A stretch of 64,000 bases of DNA from CAVVEQ01 sp963747315 (GCA_963747315.1 CAVVEQ010000005.1:1-64000), one strand, 5' to 3'. Counted from the first letter of the stretch, positions 8,426 through 18,563 are shown. A program made the numbers and translations. The notes: generated by a model not told the origin, from the sequence alone.

Positions 8426-10516
8426 ATGAATGCAGCAAATTCTCGCACTTCAATGAATATTAAACTGCTTGTAAAAGCTATCCTTGATTCGTTCCTCAAA
8501 CTCAATCCCTTGCATCAGTTGCGAAATCCGGTCATGTTTGTGACTGAAATAGGAAGCTTTTTGACCACAATTTTTTGGATACAGGCATTGAACGGTCAAG
8601 GAGAGGCACCAGCCCAATTTATTGGGATCATTGCATTCTGGCTTTGGTTCACGGTGATCTTTGCGAATTTTTCAGAAGCACTTGCAGAAGGCCGGGGCAA
8701 AGCCCAGGCAGAATCACTACGAAAATCCAGAACAGAGACACCAGCAAAACTGGTCTCCTGTAAGGTGGAGACCCTTGAAGATTCCCTTAGTAAAACCAAA
8801 CAGGTGTCTTCAACTGACCTGCGAAAGAATGATCTGTACCTGGTGGAAGCCGGGGACATCCTGCCTGCAGATGGCGAGATCTTATCCGGGATCGCCTCCG
8901 TGGATGAAAGTGCCGTGACCGGGGAATCAGCCCCAGTTGTTCGTGAGGCAGGTGGTGATCGCTCAGCAGTGACCGGGGGGACCAGGCTGCTTTCGGATTG
9001 GCTGATTGTTCAAGTGACTTCAAATCCGGGGGAGGGTTTTCTGGACCATATGATATCCCTTGTGGAGGGTGCAAAAAGGCAAAAAACTCCAAATGAACTT
9101 GCATTGAGCGTACTTCTTTCAAGTTTTACTATCGTTTTCCTCGTCGTTTGTATCACGCTGCTTCCTTTTTCTATTTTTAGCGTGGAGGTTGCCGGGCAGG
9201 GTACTCCGATCACGATCACTGTTCTCATTGCTTTGTTGATCTGCCTGATCCCAACAACCATCGGCGGGCTTCTATCTGCCATTGGTATTGCCGGTATGGA
9301 TCGGCTTATTCGCCGAAACGTTATCGCCTTGTCTGGAAGGGCAGTAGAGGCAGCAGGGGATGTGGACGTATTGATGCTCGATAAAACAGGAACGATCACG
9401 CTGGGGAATAGGCAGGCTGTGGATTTCATCCCAGTAAATAATGTGACAAAAAAAGAGCTGGCAGAAGCTGCTCAACTTGCATCGTTGGTGGATGAGACAC
9501 CAGAGGGTAGGTCGATAGTAATTCTTGCCAAGGAGATGTTTGGAATCCGTGGGCAGACTATTGGCGCCAGTGAAAAAGCTCCGGATGGATTGCATTTCAT
9601 TCCATTCAGTGCCCAAACTCGCATGTCGGGAGTGGATTTTGACGGTATTCATATTTTCAAAGGTGCACCGGATACCATGATTGATTTGATCAGAAAAAGT
9701 GATCATGATATTCCACAAGAATTGATTATCAATGTTGAAAAAATCGCCAATATCGGTGGTACTCCTCTCATCGTGGCGCAAAACGGTGATGCACTCGGTG
9801 TGATTTACTTGAAAGATATCGTAAAAGGTGGCATTAAAGAACGGTTTGCCCAGCTACGTAAGATGGGTATCAAAACCGTGATGATCACCGGGGATAATCC
9901 CCTCACCGCAGCTGCCATTGCCGCAGAAGCCGGGGTGGATGATTTTCTGGCGCAAGCAACTCCGGAAACAAAATTGAAGCTAATCCGGGAATATCAATCC
10001 GGTGGACGCCTGGTGGCCATGACTGGAGACGGGACGAATGACGCCCCAGCGCTTGCCCAGGCGGACGTGGCGGTGGCAATGAATACCGGCACTCAGCCTG
10101 CCCGGGAGGCAGCCAATATGGTCGATCTAGATAGCAACCCCACCAAGTTGATTGAGATCGTCGAAATCGGGAAGCAACTCCTTATGACGCGAGGATCGCT
10201 GACCACATTCAGTATTGCCAACGATGTCAGCAAATACTTCGTCATCATTCCAGCCGCGTTCGCGTCCACCTACCCCGCTCTGGGTGCGTTAAATATTCTG
10301 AACCTTACCAATCCATTCAGCGCAATCCTTTCAGCAGTGATCTTCAATGCCCTGATTATCATCGCCTTGATTCCTCTCGCCCTTCGGGGTGTCCCTTACC
10401 ATCCCAAACCCGCTGCGAAATTACTGCGTGACAATCTGTTGATATATGGAATGGGCGGGCTGGTTGCGCCATTTATTGGCATCAAATTGATCGATATGTT
10501 TCTCTCACTTATGTGA
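8426..10516 (+). CDS. kdpB: Potassium-transporting P-type ATPase subunit KdpB
   Basis: Catalytic subunit that couples ATP hydrolysis to K+ uptake. P-type ATPase motifs are all present: actuator TGES, phosphorylated Asp319 in DKTGT, and the hinge motif TGDGTNDAPALAQADVAVAMN. At 696 residues it is the normal length. The start at 8426 lies 2 bases after the kdpA stop, and a larger open frame reaching back into kdpA does not match the family. No strong ribosome site is visible, so translational coupling to kdpA is likely. Confidence 0.96.
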   Translation: MNAANSRTSMNIKLLVKAILDSFLKLNPLHQLRNPVMFVTEIGSFLTTIFWIQALNGQGEAPAQFIGIIAFWLWFTVIFANFSEALAEGRGKAQAESLRKSRTETPAKLVSCKVETLEDSLSKTKQVSSTDLRKNDLYLVEAGDILPADGEILSGIASVDESAVTGESAPVVREAGGDRSAVTGGTRLLSDWLIVQVTSNPGEGFLDHMISLVEGAKRQKTPNELALSVLLSSFTIVFLVVCITLLPFSIFSVEVAGQGTPITITVLIALLICLIPTTIGGLLSAIGIAGMDRLIRRNVIALSGRAVEAAGDVDVLMLDKTGTITLGNRQAVDFIPVNNVTKKELAEAAQLASLVDETPEGRSIVILAKEMFGIRGQTIGASEKAPDGLHFIPFSAQTRMSGVDFDGIHIFKGAPDTMIDLIRKSDHDIPQELIINVEKIANIGGTPLIVAQNGDALGVIYLKDIVKGGIKERFAQLRKMGIKTVMITGDNPLTAAAIAAEAGVDDFLAQATPETKLKLIREYQSGGRLVAMTGDGTNDAPALAQADVAVAMNTGTQPAREAANMVDLDSNPTKLIEIVEIGKQLLMTRGSLTTFSIANDVSKYFVIIPAAFASTYPALGALNILNLTNPFSAILSAVIFNALIIIALIPLALRGVPYHPKPAAKLLRDNLLIYGMGGLVAPFIGIKLIDMFLSLM

Positions 10517-10533
10517 ATCATATTGGAGCAACG

Positions 10534-10707
10534 ATGAATCAAAATAAAAAGAGCTTGGATATTTTCAAATTCGTTTCAACAATGGCCATCATTCTTATGG
10601 CAATCTCTCCAGCCACATTCCGCATTCCATCCATGTATCAAATTTGGATATTCCTGGTGGCGATTTTGTGGATGATCCTTTGCACTACAGGAGCAATATG
10701 GTCCTGA
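10534..10707 (+). CDS. Small two-helix membrane protein between kdpB and kdpC
   Basis: 57 residues with a basic, polar N-terminus and two hydrophobic stretches (about 15-29 and 36-54). GGAG lies 5 bases before ATG 10534, and its stop overlaps the kdpC start by 10 bases, which argues that it is translated. It is not recognisable as KdpF, which is usually about 30 residues, single-helix and located before kdpA. A role in assembling or stabilising the Kdp complex is a guess from position. Confidence 0.6.
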   Translation: MNQNKKSLDIFKFVSTMAIILMAISPATFRIPSMYQIWIFLVAILWMILCTTGAIWS

Positions 10708-11291
10708 AACAGGTACGCCCGGTGATCGTTGCTATTATCCTATTTACCATTCTTTTGGGTATTCTCTATCCTTTGATGGTCACCGGATTAGCCCAGGTTT
10801 TCTTCAACTCGCAGGCGAATGGAAGTCTTATTTCCCAAAACGAGAAGGTGATTGGGTCGGAACTAATAGGTCAAAATTTCTCGTCCCCCAAATACTTCTG
10901 GGGCAGACCATCATCCACCAGCGGTTCTCCTTACTCAGCATTTGACCCAGAAAAACAAACTGGTTCTTCGGGTTCCAATCTCGGGCCTCTGTCGAAAACT
11001 CTTGTCGAAGATATCCAAAACCGGGTGAATACCATGAAGTTAGAAAACCCTGATGCTGAGATGCAAATCCCTGTAGAACTGGTGACTTCTTCTGGCTCCG
11101 GGCTGGATCCGAATATCAGCCTGGCCGCAGCTTATTACCAGGTGCCCAGGATTGTCCAGGCCAGGGGGGTTAGTAAGGAAAGCCTCATAAGGATAATTAA
11201 CAGAAACATCGAATATCCGATTCTAAATTTCTTGGGACAATCCTATGTGAATGTTCTGAGGTTAAATCTAGCCCTGGATGATTTACAATAA
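10698..11291 (+). CDS. kdpC: Potassium-transporting ATPase subunit KdpC
   Basis: 197 residues: one N-terminal membrane anchor (about 7-30, VIVAIILFTILLGILYPLMVTG) and a periplasmic domain with family motifs FSSPKYFWGRPS and GSGLDPNISLAAAYYQVPRI. KdpC stabilises the KdpAB complex and assists nucleotide use. ATG 10698 follows AGGAG by 4 bases; the longer frame from 10644 lacks this support. The end overlaps or abuts kdpD. Confidence 0.95.
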   Translation: MVLKQVRPVIVAIILFTILLGILYPLMVTGLAQVFFNSQANGSLISQNEKVIGSELIGQNFSSPKYFWGRPSSTSGSPYSAFDPEKQTGSSGSNLGPLSKTLVEDIQNRVNTMKLENPDAEMQIPVELVTSSGSGLDPNISLAAAYYQVPRIVQARGVSKESLIRIINRNIEYPILNFLGQSYVNVLRLNLALDDLQ

Positions 11292-11295
11292 AAAC

Positions 11296-13947
11296 ATGAA
11301 AGATCGACCCGATCCGGATGAGCTATTAAAACAGATCAACCTTCAAAATCACAATAAAGGAAAACTCAAGATTTTCCTGGGATACGCTGCAGGTGTTGGT
11401 AAAACATTTGCGATGCTGGAAGCAGCTCACCAGCGCAAAAAACAGGGGATCGATGTAGTCATAGGGTATGTTGAAACCCACAAACGGGATGAAACCGAGG
11501 AGATGATCTTAGGTCTGGAGCTAATTCCTCGCCGGGTTGTTCCATATCAAAATATCAACCTGGAGGAATTGGATACCGATGCAATCATCAAACGAAAGCC
11601 AGAGATTGTTCTGGTCGATGAGTTGGCACATACCAATGTTCCAGGATCGCGTCATCCAAAGCGATACCTTGATGTTGAGGATATTCTCCAGGCTGGGATC
11701 GATGTTTACACAACCCTAAATATTCAGCATTTGGAAAGCTTGAATGATGCCATAACCCAGGTAACCGGGGTAAAAGTTCGGGAAACCGTTCCAGATCGGA
11801 TCATCGATGAGGCATCTGAGCTTGAGGTGATTGATCTTCCACCGGATGAGCTGCTGATAAGACTTAGAGAAGGTAAAGTCTATATCCCCGACCAGGCGAA
11901 ACTGGCCATTGAAAAGTTCTTCCGCAAAGGAAATCTTTCTGCTTTACGCGAAATGTCTCTTCGCCGTGCCGCTGAGCGTGTGGATGACCAGATGCGGGAT
12001 TATATGCATACAAAGGCAATTCAAGGACCCTGGCCTGCCACTGAAAGACTTCTGGTATGTGTGAACGAAAACCAATTATCGGATCGATTAATTCGTGCCA
12101 CACGCCGGCTCTCTGATGAGCTGAAAGCGGATTGGTTCGCTGTTCATGTTAATCTCACCTCAAGAACAGAAAGCGATCCGGAAAAACAGGAACGAATATT
12201 AAAATCCTTGCTTCTTGCAGAAAAAATGGGTGCACGGATAAAAGTTGTGACTAGTAACTCGATCCCTGAAGGTGTTCTAACGTATGCGAAAAAACACAAT
12301 GTTACAAAAATTATTATCGGGAAACCAATTAAACCTCGGTGGAAAGAGATTTTCTCCGGATCGATAGTAGACCAATTGATTCGATCAAGCGGTGATATTG
12401 ATATCTATGTGATCAGTTCACAATCTGAAAATATCAAAAAAGGAATCCCCAGTAATATACAACCTCATCAGCCTTATTGGAGGTATCTGGCTAGTGTAGG
12501 TTTAATCATAATTTCTACGCTCATCGGATTTTTTATAAAAGGTAGTTTGGAACCAGTCAATCTGGTTATGCTCTACCTGGTGGGTGTTGTGATCGCTTCT
12601 GTCTTCCTGGGAAGAGGTCCTGCATTGCTTGCATCTTTGCTGAGCGTGCTGGCATTCGATTTTTTTCTTATTCCACCTTATTTAACTTTCGCTGTGTCCG
12701 ACACCCAGTATTTAATAACATTCATCGGATTTTTCCTGGTAAGTGTGGTTATTAGCACTTTGACAGTTCGGACGAAAGAACAGGCAGATGCTGCCATACA
12801 ACGGGAGGCGTACACATCCTCCCTGTATTCCCTGGTGCGGGACCTTACTTCCGCGATAGATCTCTCCCAAGTAGTTAATATCATCATTGGCCATGTGAGT
12901 CGAGCTTTAGGAAATGACATTGCGATCTTCTTACCCGATCAAAACGATCTCAAACTGTTTGCTTGCTCTTCTGAATACAAGCCGGATGCAAGCGAGCTTG
13001 CGGTTGTGACCTGGGCATACGATCACGAACAACCTGCTGGTATGGGTACAGATACCCTCACCGGCTCTTCAATACGTTGCCAACCATTAATTACAGGTAA
13101 TGGAAAAATTGGTGTTCTTGGGTATCACCCCATTGGCACCCTTAACATCACCACCCCGGATCAACTACGCATCCTTGGTGCATTTTCCAACCAGGCAGCT
13201 CTGGCAATTGAGCGGGCAAAACTTGCGGAACAAGCGCACCAGACAGAACTCCTAAAAGCTACTGAAAAGCTTCAAGCTGCATTGCTTAACTCGATCTCTC
13301 ACGATCTCCGCACGCCACTGGTAAGCATCACCGGTTCTCTCAGCAGCTTGCGTGAAAAGTCCCTCAAATTGAACAAGGTTGATCGCCAAAACCTTATCGA
13401 AACAGCATACAACGAAGCTATGCGCCTGAATCGGTTGGTCGGAAATTTGTTGAACATGACACGCCTTGAGGCTGGCGCTATCCGGTTGCGCCACGAGCCG
13501 TGTGATATCCAGGATATCGTTGGTACTGCACTGGAACAGCTGAATGAGCGATTGGTTGGTAAACCCGTAAAGGTGACAATTCCCTCTGATCTTCCCATGA
13601 TCACGCTTGATTTTGCTCTTTTCTGCCAAGCCTTGGTTAACTTGATTGATAATGCTATCAAGTATTCTCCGAAGGAGTCACCCGTTACCATCGACGCCCA
13701 AGCAACAATTACCGGTATAGAGTTGCGAGTAACAGATGAAGGTATCGGGATTCCTCAGCAAGACCTGGAACGGATTTTCGATAAATTCTACAGAGTATCC
13801 CGACCGGAAAATATTCATGGCACAGGACTAGGCCTTGCGATCAGCAAGGGGATCGTTGAAGCTCATGGTGGAACCATCCGCGCAGAAAACCGTCCTGGTG
13901 GCGGGATGATCATGACGATCCAGGTCCCCAGGGATGGTGTGAAATGA
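11296..13947 (+). CDS. kdpD: Osmosensitive K+ channel sensor histidine kinase KdpD
   Basis: 883 residues, full-length domain order: KdpD N-terminal domain with Walker A GYAAGVGKT (29-37) and DELAHTNVPG, a UspA-like domain (about 250-375), four membrane segments (about 400-495), GAF-like domain, then DHp with phospho-accepting His669 in SISHDLRTP and an ATPase domain ending GTGLGLAISKGIVEAHGG. It senses K+ limitation and phosphorylates KdpE. ATG 11296 is used because MKDRPDPDELLKQ matches the family start; an upstream ATG at 11278 also exists. Confidence 0.95.
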   Translation: MKDRPDPDELLKQINLQNHNKGKLKIFLGYAAGVGKTFAMLEAAHQRKKQGIDVVIGYVETHKRDETEEMILGLELIPRRVVPYQNINLEELDTDAIIKRKPEIVLVDELAHTNVPGSRHPKRYLDVEDILQAGIDVYTTLNIQHLESLNDAITQVTGVKVRETVPDRIIDEASELEVIDLPPDELLIRLREGKVYIPDQAKLAIEKFFRKGNLSALREMSLRRAAERVDDQMRDYMHTKAIQGPWPATERLLVCVNENQLSDRLIRATRRLSDELKADWFAVHVNLTSRTESDPEKQERILKSLLLAEKMGARIKVVTSNSIPEGVLTYAKKHNVTKIIIGKPIKPRWKEIFSGSIVDQLIRSSGDIDIYVISSQSENIKKGIPSNIQPHQPYWRYLASVGLIIISTLIGFFIKGSLEPVNLVMLYLVGVVIASVFLGRGPALLASLLSVLAFDFFLIPPYLTFAVSDTQYLITFIGFFLVSVVISTLTVRTKEQADAAIQREAYTSSLYSLVRDLTSAIDLSQVVNIIIGHVSRALGNDIAIFLPDQNDLKLFACSSEYKPDASELAVVTWAYDHEQPAGMGTDTLTGSSIRCQPLITGNGKIGVLGYHPIGTLNITTPDQLRILGAFSNQAALAIERAKLAEQAHQTELLKATEKLQAALLNSISHDLRTPLVSITGSLSSLREKSLKLNKVDRQNLIETAYNEAMRLNRLVGNLLNMTRLEAGAIRLRHEPCDIQDIVGTALEQLNERLVGKPVKVTIPSDLPMITLDFALFCQALVNLIDNAIKYSPKESPVTIDAQATITGIELRVTDEGIGIPQQDLERIFDKFYRVSRPENIHGTGLGLAISKGIVEAHGGTIRAENRPGGGMIMTIQVPRDGVK

Positions 13948-14627
13948 TGTACATGGGTTTAAAGGTCCTTATCGTAGATGACGAAATCTCCATAAGGCGG
14001 TTCCTGCGGGTAGCGCTCAGCGGGCAAGGATTCACTGTGTTTGAGGCAGCCACAGGGGAATCCGCTCTCTTGGAAATGACAATGCAACGACCTGACCTCC
14101 TGCTCCTCGACCTCGGATTACCGGATATAGATGGGCTTGAGGTTACCCGCAGATTACGGGAGTGGTCCCAGACGCCGATAATCATCCTTTCCGTTCGGGA
14201 GCAGGAAGAAGATAAGATTGCCGCGTTGGATTTAGGCGCAGACGATTACCTGACAAAACCTTTCGGGATGGGAGAACTGCTGGCTCGCATAAGGACGGTC
14301 CTGCGGCGGAGCACATCGATGGCATCAGAACCCATTTTTTCACAGGGTGATCTATTTGTTGATATGGGAAGCAGGATTGTAAAAATGAAAGGGGAGAAAG
14401 TTCAGCTAACTCCAACAGAATATGAGATCCTGCGAATTCTAGTATCCTCATACGGGAAAGTCATCACGAACCCGCAGTTGTTGAAACAAGTTTGGGGAAT
14501 TGGATATGATGATATCCATATCCTTCGGGTTAATATCAGCAACCTCAGGCATAAACTTGAACCTGACCCAACCAGACCGACCTATATCCATACCGAACCT
14601 GGTGTAGGTTATAGATTGATAGTGTAG
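13944..14627 (+). CDS. kdpE: Response regulator KdpE
   Basis: 227 residues. Receiver domain has acidic pair DDE (12-14), phosphorylated Asp56 in LLLLDLGLPD and Lys in LTKPFG; the C-terminal winged helix is of OmpR type. It activates kdp transcription. ATGA overlap with kdpD (13944-13947) indicates coupled translation. The native start may be Met4. Confidence 0.95.
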   Translation: MMYMGLKVLIVDDEISIRRFLRVALSGQGFTVFEAATGESALLEMTMQRPDLLLLDLGLPDIDGLEVTRRLREWSQTPIIILSVREQEEDKIAALDLGADDYLTKPFGMGELLARIRTVLRRSTSMASEPIFSQGDLFVDMGSRIVKMKGEKVQLTPTEYEILRILVSSYGKVITNPQLLKQVWGIGYDDIHILRVNISNLRHKLEPDPTRPTYIHTEPGVGYRLIV

Positions 14628-14733
14628 GTTTTATACCTATATTCTTTCTACTTCGGGGGAAATCCAGCATTAAATATTTGGGAATTTAAAGGTGAATTAT
14701 TGGCGAAATTCTTAGTGATGTTAAAATAATTTG

Positions 14734-15525
14734 ATGATGAAATCTCAGATCATATACTTCTCCCATGGCGGTGGACCGCTTCCCATCCTGGGCGACCCGG
14801 GTCACAAAGCGATGATCGACTTCATGACCGCCCTTCCGAAAAGGCTTCATAGACCCGACGCCATCATCGTTATTAGTGCCCACTGGGAGGAACAAGTCCC
14901 TACCCTGCTTGGCGCGGAACACCCACCCATGTTCTACGATTACTACGGTTTCCCGGAGGGAGCCTACGAGATCACCTACCCAGCCCAAGGGAACCCGGAA
15001 CTCGCGCAGAGGATCGTATCGCTATTGGAAGGAAAGAACATCTCCGCCCGTATCGATCCAAGCCGTGGATTTGATCACGGTCTATTCATCCCACTGAAAA
15101 TGATGTATCCAGCCGCAGAGATCCCCTGCATCCAACTCTCCCTCATCCGCGGGTTGAATTCCGTTGCCCATATTCATCTTGGGAAAGCCCTGAGGGGCTT
15201 GCGTGAAGAAAACATCCTCGTGATCGGATCGGGATTTTCTTTCCACAATATGAACGCGTTTTCCTGGCAGAGCATGGATTCACCCGACCCGGCCAACGAT
15301 GCCTTCCAGGACTGGTTGATCAATACCTGTACTGGAAGTATCGACGAAGCGGAAAGAGAAAAGCGGCTGGCTGAATGGGAAAAAGCACCTTCCGCCCGTT
15401 ACTGCCACCCCCGCGAGGAACACCTGCTCCCACTGCACATCTGCCAGGGCATGGCAGGCACGCCCGCGCAAGTGGTCTTCGACGATAAGATCCTCGGTAA
15501 ACGCAGTACTGGATTGCTGTGGTGA
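14734..15525 (+). CDS. LigB/DODA-type extradiol dioxygenase-like protein
   Basis: 263 residues of the class III extradiol ring-cleavage family (4,5-DOPA dioxygenase/YgiD-like). Candidate Fe/Zn ligands are His11 in SHGGG and His50 in ISAHWE; a third conserved His115 sits in FDHGLFIPL. The substrate is unknown, and many YgiD-like proteins have uncertain physiological roles. A TTG and two ATG codons lie in succession (14731, 14734, 14737) without a clear ribosome site. Its last ~95 codons are duplicated in decayed form after proA (18172-18500). Confidence 0.85.
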   Translation: MMKSQIIYFSHGGGPLPILGDPGHKAMIDFMTALPKRLHRPDAIIVISAHWEEQVPTLLGAEHPPMFYDYYGFPEGAYEITYPAQGNPELAQRIVSLLEGKNISARIDPSRGFDHGLFIPLKMMYPAAEIPCIQLSLIRGLNSVAHIHLGKALRGLREENILVIGSGFSFHNMNAFSWQSMDSPDPANDAFQDWLINTCTGSIDEAEREKRLAEWEKAPSARYCHPREEHLLPLHICQGMAGTPAQVVFDDKILGKRSTGLLW

Positions 15526-15682
15526 GCAATCGGGTTAGGATTGTTCCATTGATTCAAGAATAGAATTTAGGGGAACATTTCCATTGAACAAATTGGTAAA
15601 ACTACCCGAAAAACTGATGTCAATCCTCGTATAATTCGGTGCTAAAAAGGTTTTTCATTTTTTCGCGACAGGTTCATATATT

Positions 15683-16792
15683 ATGAATAGGGCTCAACGC
15701 ATTGTAGTAAAGATTGGAACTTCAACCCTTACTGCCGGAAGTAATAAGATATCAGCTCCACGCCTGGTTGAAGTGGCTCGCCAAATATCATTTTTACATA
15801 ATGAAGAATTCCAGATCATTCTCGTTTCATCTGGAGCAATTGCGGTCGGTCGGGAGGAACTAGAATTCCCAAATCTCCCGAAAATTTTACCGGCTAAGCA
15901 AATGCTGGCAGCGGTAGGGCAACCGCGCCTGATGGCTTTGTATGAGGAATATTTCCGGATCTATTCAATCCACGTAGCGCAGGTTTTATTAACCCGCTCT
16001 GACCTGGCAGACAGGCACGGTTATATCAATGCGCGTGCCACGCTCGAGGCTCTGCTGGACCAAGGAATCATTCCAATAATTAACGAAAATGACACTATAG
16101 CTACAGATGAAATTCGAATTGGAGATAATGACAACTTATCCGCGCAGGTGGCAAACTTGGTCGAAGCAGATCTTCTCATTCTCCTCACTGACCAGGAAGG
16201 TCTTTTCACATCTGATCCCCGTAAGGATTCAAAAGCTGAGTTGATCCGCGAAATCGGTCCTGAACAATTCAGCGGGGAACTCTGGCAATCGGTTGGAGGT
16301 ACCCAAAGCGGGTTGGGCATAGGCGGAATGATCACAAAACTGCAGGCGGCTGATCTTGCCCGCCACGGGGGAACTTCAGTTGTGATTGCCGATGGTTCTG
16401 CGATGAATGTGATCATTCGGCTCGCACACGGTGAATCGATAGGTACACATTTCTCAACGGTGATAAACAAGCTGGAAGGACGTAAACGCAGGTTGATTTC
16501 AGGTAGCCACACCAAAGCCAGTATTGTTATCGACACGGGAGCGGTGAACGCACTTCTTCTGGGCGGCTCATTACTACCGGCTGGAATCCTGAAAGTAAAC
16601 AGCAAGTTTGATCGTGGTGATTCAATTCGCGTCATCGATACAGAAAAAAAGAACATCGCCATTGGACAAACGAATTACAGTGCACCGGAATTAGAGAAAA
16701 TTTGTGGTTGTCATTCAAATGAAATCGAATCGATCCTTGGGTATGATTTTGGTGAAGAAGTAATTCACCGGGATAACCTGGTGATGTTATGA
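15683..16792 (+). CDS. proB: Glutamate 5-kinase (ProB)
   Basis: First enzyme of proline synthesis, phosphorylating glutamate. 369 residues: amino-acid kinase domain with VVKIGTSTLT, LVSSGAIAVG and LTDQEGLFTSDPR, followed by a C-terminal PUA domain (about 275-365). Overlaps proA by ATGA. In the E. coli enzyme this activity is feedback-inhibited by proline; the domain layout here is the same. Confidence 0.96.
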   Translation: MNRAQRIVVKIGTSTLTAGSNKISAPRLVEVARQISFLHNEEFQIILVSSGAIAVGREELEFPNLPKILPAKQMLAAVGQPRLMALYEEYFRIYSIHVAQVLLTRSDLADRHGYINARATLEALLDQGIIPIINENDTIATDEIRIGDNDNLSAQVANLVEADLLILLTDQEGLFTSDPRKDSKAELIREIGPEQFSGELWQSVGGTQSGLGIGGMITKLQAADLARHGGTSVVIADGSAMNVIIRLAHGESIGTHFSTVINKLEGRKRRLISGSHTKASIVIDTGAVNALLLGGSLLPAGILKVNSKFDRGDSIRVIDTEKKNIAIGQTNYSAPELEKICGCHSNEIESILGYDFGEEVIHRDNLVML

Positions 16793-18066
16793 CGGGGAAC
16801 ATCGCTGAACCATCTATCCTAGAATTATGTAAGCGAACAAAAAAGGCTTCGCGGGATTTGAAAAATGCTTCCACCCATCAGAAAAATGAAGCCATAAATA
16901 GGATCGCAGATAATCTATGGAAGGGTCGTGATGCGATCATCGCAGCCAACAGGCTGGATCTAACCTCTGCCCGAAACGGGGGTATGGGCGATGCATTGCT
17001 GGATCGTCTCTTGTTGAACGAAAATAGAATAGCGATGATTGTTGACGATCTACGAAATGTTGCCAGACTATCCGATCCCGTAGGGGAGATTTTTGAAAAG
17101 CAGGAAATGCCAAACGGATTAACCATACACAAGCAGCGGGTTCCATTGGGTGTATTGGGTGTGATTTACGAAGCCCGGCCAAATGTAACCGTCGATGCTG
17201 CGGGTTTATCCTTGAAGTCTGGTAATTGCGCCATTCTCCGCGGCGGAAGTGAAACGATCCAATCAAACCTTGCCCTGGTGGATTTCATTCAGCAGGGTTT
17301 AAACGGGACGAATATTCCCGGAGATGCCATCCAGTTGATCGCCAGCCCGGATCGCAACCAAGTACAAAACCTGCTGCAAATGGATGACTATATCGATTTG
17401 ATCATCCCGCGTGGGGGAAAAGGTTTGCATGAATTTTGTCGTCAAAACAGCCGCATTCCCGTCATGACCGGTGGGATTGGCATTTGCCATTTATATGTCG
17501 ATCAAAGTGCCGATCCCATTCAATCCATCGAGGTGATCCGTAATGCCAAAATCCAGCGACCATCTGTGTGCAACGCACTGGATACCTGCCTGATCCACCA
17601 TTCGATCGCGAAGGATTTCTTGCCAAAACTGGTGGGTCGCCTGGCGACAGATGGAGTCCTATTCAAAGCAGATAAAAAAGCGTGGGATATTCTGAAACCG
17701 AATTTTGATTGTGTTCAACTTGCAGGAGAGCAAGATTTCGACACCGAATGGCTTTCACTAATTCTTGGTTTAAAGGTGGTCGATAATTTGGAAGATGCCA
17801 TCGAGCATATATCCGTCCATTCAACGTCACATTCGGATGGAATCCTCACTGAAAACTGGGAAAACGCGTCTCAATTCCTGCAACAGGTGGATTCAGCGGT
17901 GGTTTATCTGAATGCGTCGACCAGGTTTACGGACGGATCTCAAATGGGGTTGGGTGCTGAGATGGCGATATCCACACAACGCTTTCACGCTCGTGGACCA
18001 ATCGGATTAAAGGAATTGACCACATACAAATGGGTAATTCAAGGAGAATATTCGACGCGTCCTTGA
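16789..18066 (+). CDS. proA: Gamma-glutamyl phosphate reductase (ProA)
   Basis: Second enzyme of proline synthesis, an NADPH-dependent member of the aldehyde dehydrogenase superfamily. 425 residues with GVIYEARPNVTVD, the glycine-rich IPRGGKGLHEF and the catalytic Cys in RPSVCNALDTCLIH. Coupled to proB by a 4-base overlap. Confidence 0.96.
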   Translation: MTGNIAEPSILELCKRTKKASRDLKNASTHQKNEAINRIADNLWKGRDAIIAANRLDLTSARNGGMGDALLDRLLLNENRIAMIVDDLRNVARLSDPVGEIFEKQEMPNGLTIHKQRVPLGVLGVIYEARPNVTVDAAGLSLKSGNCAILRGGSETIQSNLALVDFIQQGLNGTNIPGDAIQLIASPDRNQVQNLLQMDDYIDLIIPRGGKGLHEFCRQNSRIPVMTGGIGICHLYVDQSADPIQSIEVIRNAKIQRPSVCNALDTCLIHHSIAKDFLPKLVGRLATDGVLFKADKKAWDILKPNFDCVQLAGEQDFDTEWLSLILGLKVVDNLEDAIEHISVHSTSHSDGILTENWENASQFLQQVDSAVVYLNASTRFTDGSQMGLGAEMAISTQRFHARGPIGLKELTTYKWVIQGEYSTRP

Positions 18067-18171
18067 TTTTATGGATCTTTTCAGGAACGGATATTTTTTT
18101 ACCTCAACAGCATGGAAAATATCAAAATTCAGGTTGTGTTTGAGGTTCATTTTAGGGAGCTTTACCAGTAA

Positions 18172-18500
18172 AGAAAACATCTTCGTGATTGGATCGGGAA
18201 TTTCTTCCCACAATTTGAACTCTTTCTCCTGGCAGAGCCAGGATACCCCCGACCTGACCAACGATGCATTTCAGGACTGGCTGATCGAAACCTGTACCGA
18301 TTCGATTACAGAAGTGGAGAGAGAGGCGATTGGTGGAGTGGGAAAAAGCTCCCTCGGCGCGCTATTGCCACCCCCGCGAGGAACACCTGCTTCCACTGCA
18401 CATCTGCCAGGGCATGGCAGGCACACCCGCGCAGGTGGTCTTCGACGACAAGATCATTGGAAAACGCAGTCGCCGATTCCTCTGGAGAAATAATACTAAA
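18172..18500 (+). pseudogene. Decayed 3' copy of the LigB-type dioxygenase
   Basis: From ENIFVIGSG onward this segment matches the C-terminal third of the dioxygenase at 14734-15525 (ENILVIGSG, NAFSWQS/NSFSWQS, NDAFQDWLI), then shifts frame near 18325. In the next frame it continues RLVEWEKAPSARYCHPREEH... and GMAGTPAQVVFDDKI... to the end of the parent protein. The N-terminal two-thirds, including the proposed metal ligands, are absent. It is therefore a truncated, frameshifted duplicate on the other side of proBA. An open frame from 18071 runs into it, but its first 34 residues do not match. Confidence 0.85.
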
Positions 18501-18501
18501 T

Positions 18502-18541
18502 AAAGTAAGGAGCTGACAGATTACTGCCAACTCCTTACTTT
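18502..18541. terminator. Bidirectional intrinsic terminator
   Basis: Perfect 11-base arms AAAGTAAGGAG (18502-18512) and CTCCTTACTTT (18531-18541), followed on the + strand by a T-rich stretch. It lies between convergent units: the proBA side (+) and the selenoperoxiredoxin operon (-). Confidence 0.85.
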
Positions 18542-18563
18542 AATTTTTGATTTTTTTCTAAAC

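Noticed and set aside
10534..10707. Calling the small kdp ORF kdpF
   Set aside because: Position, length and number of helices differ and no sequence likeness was seen.
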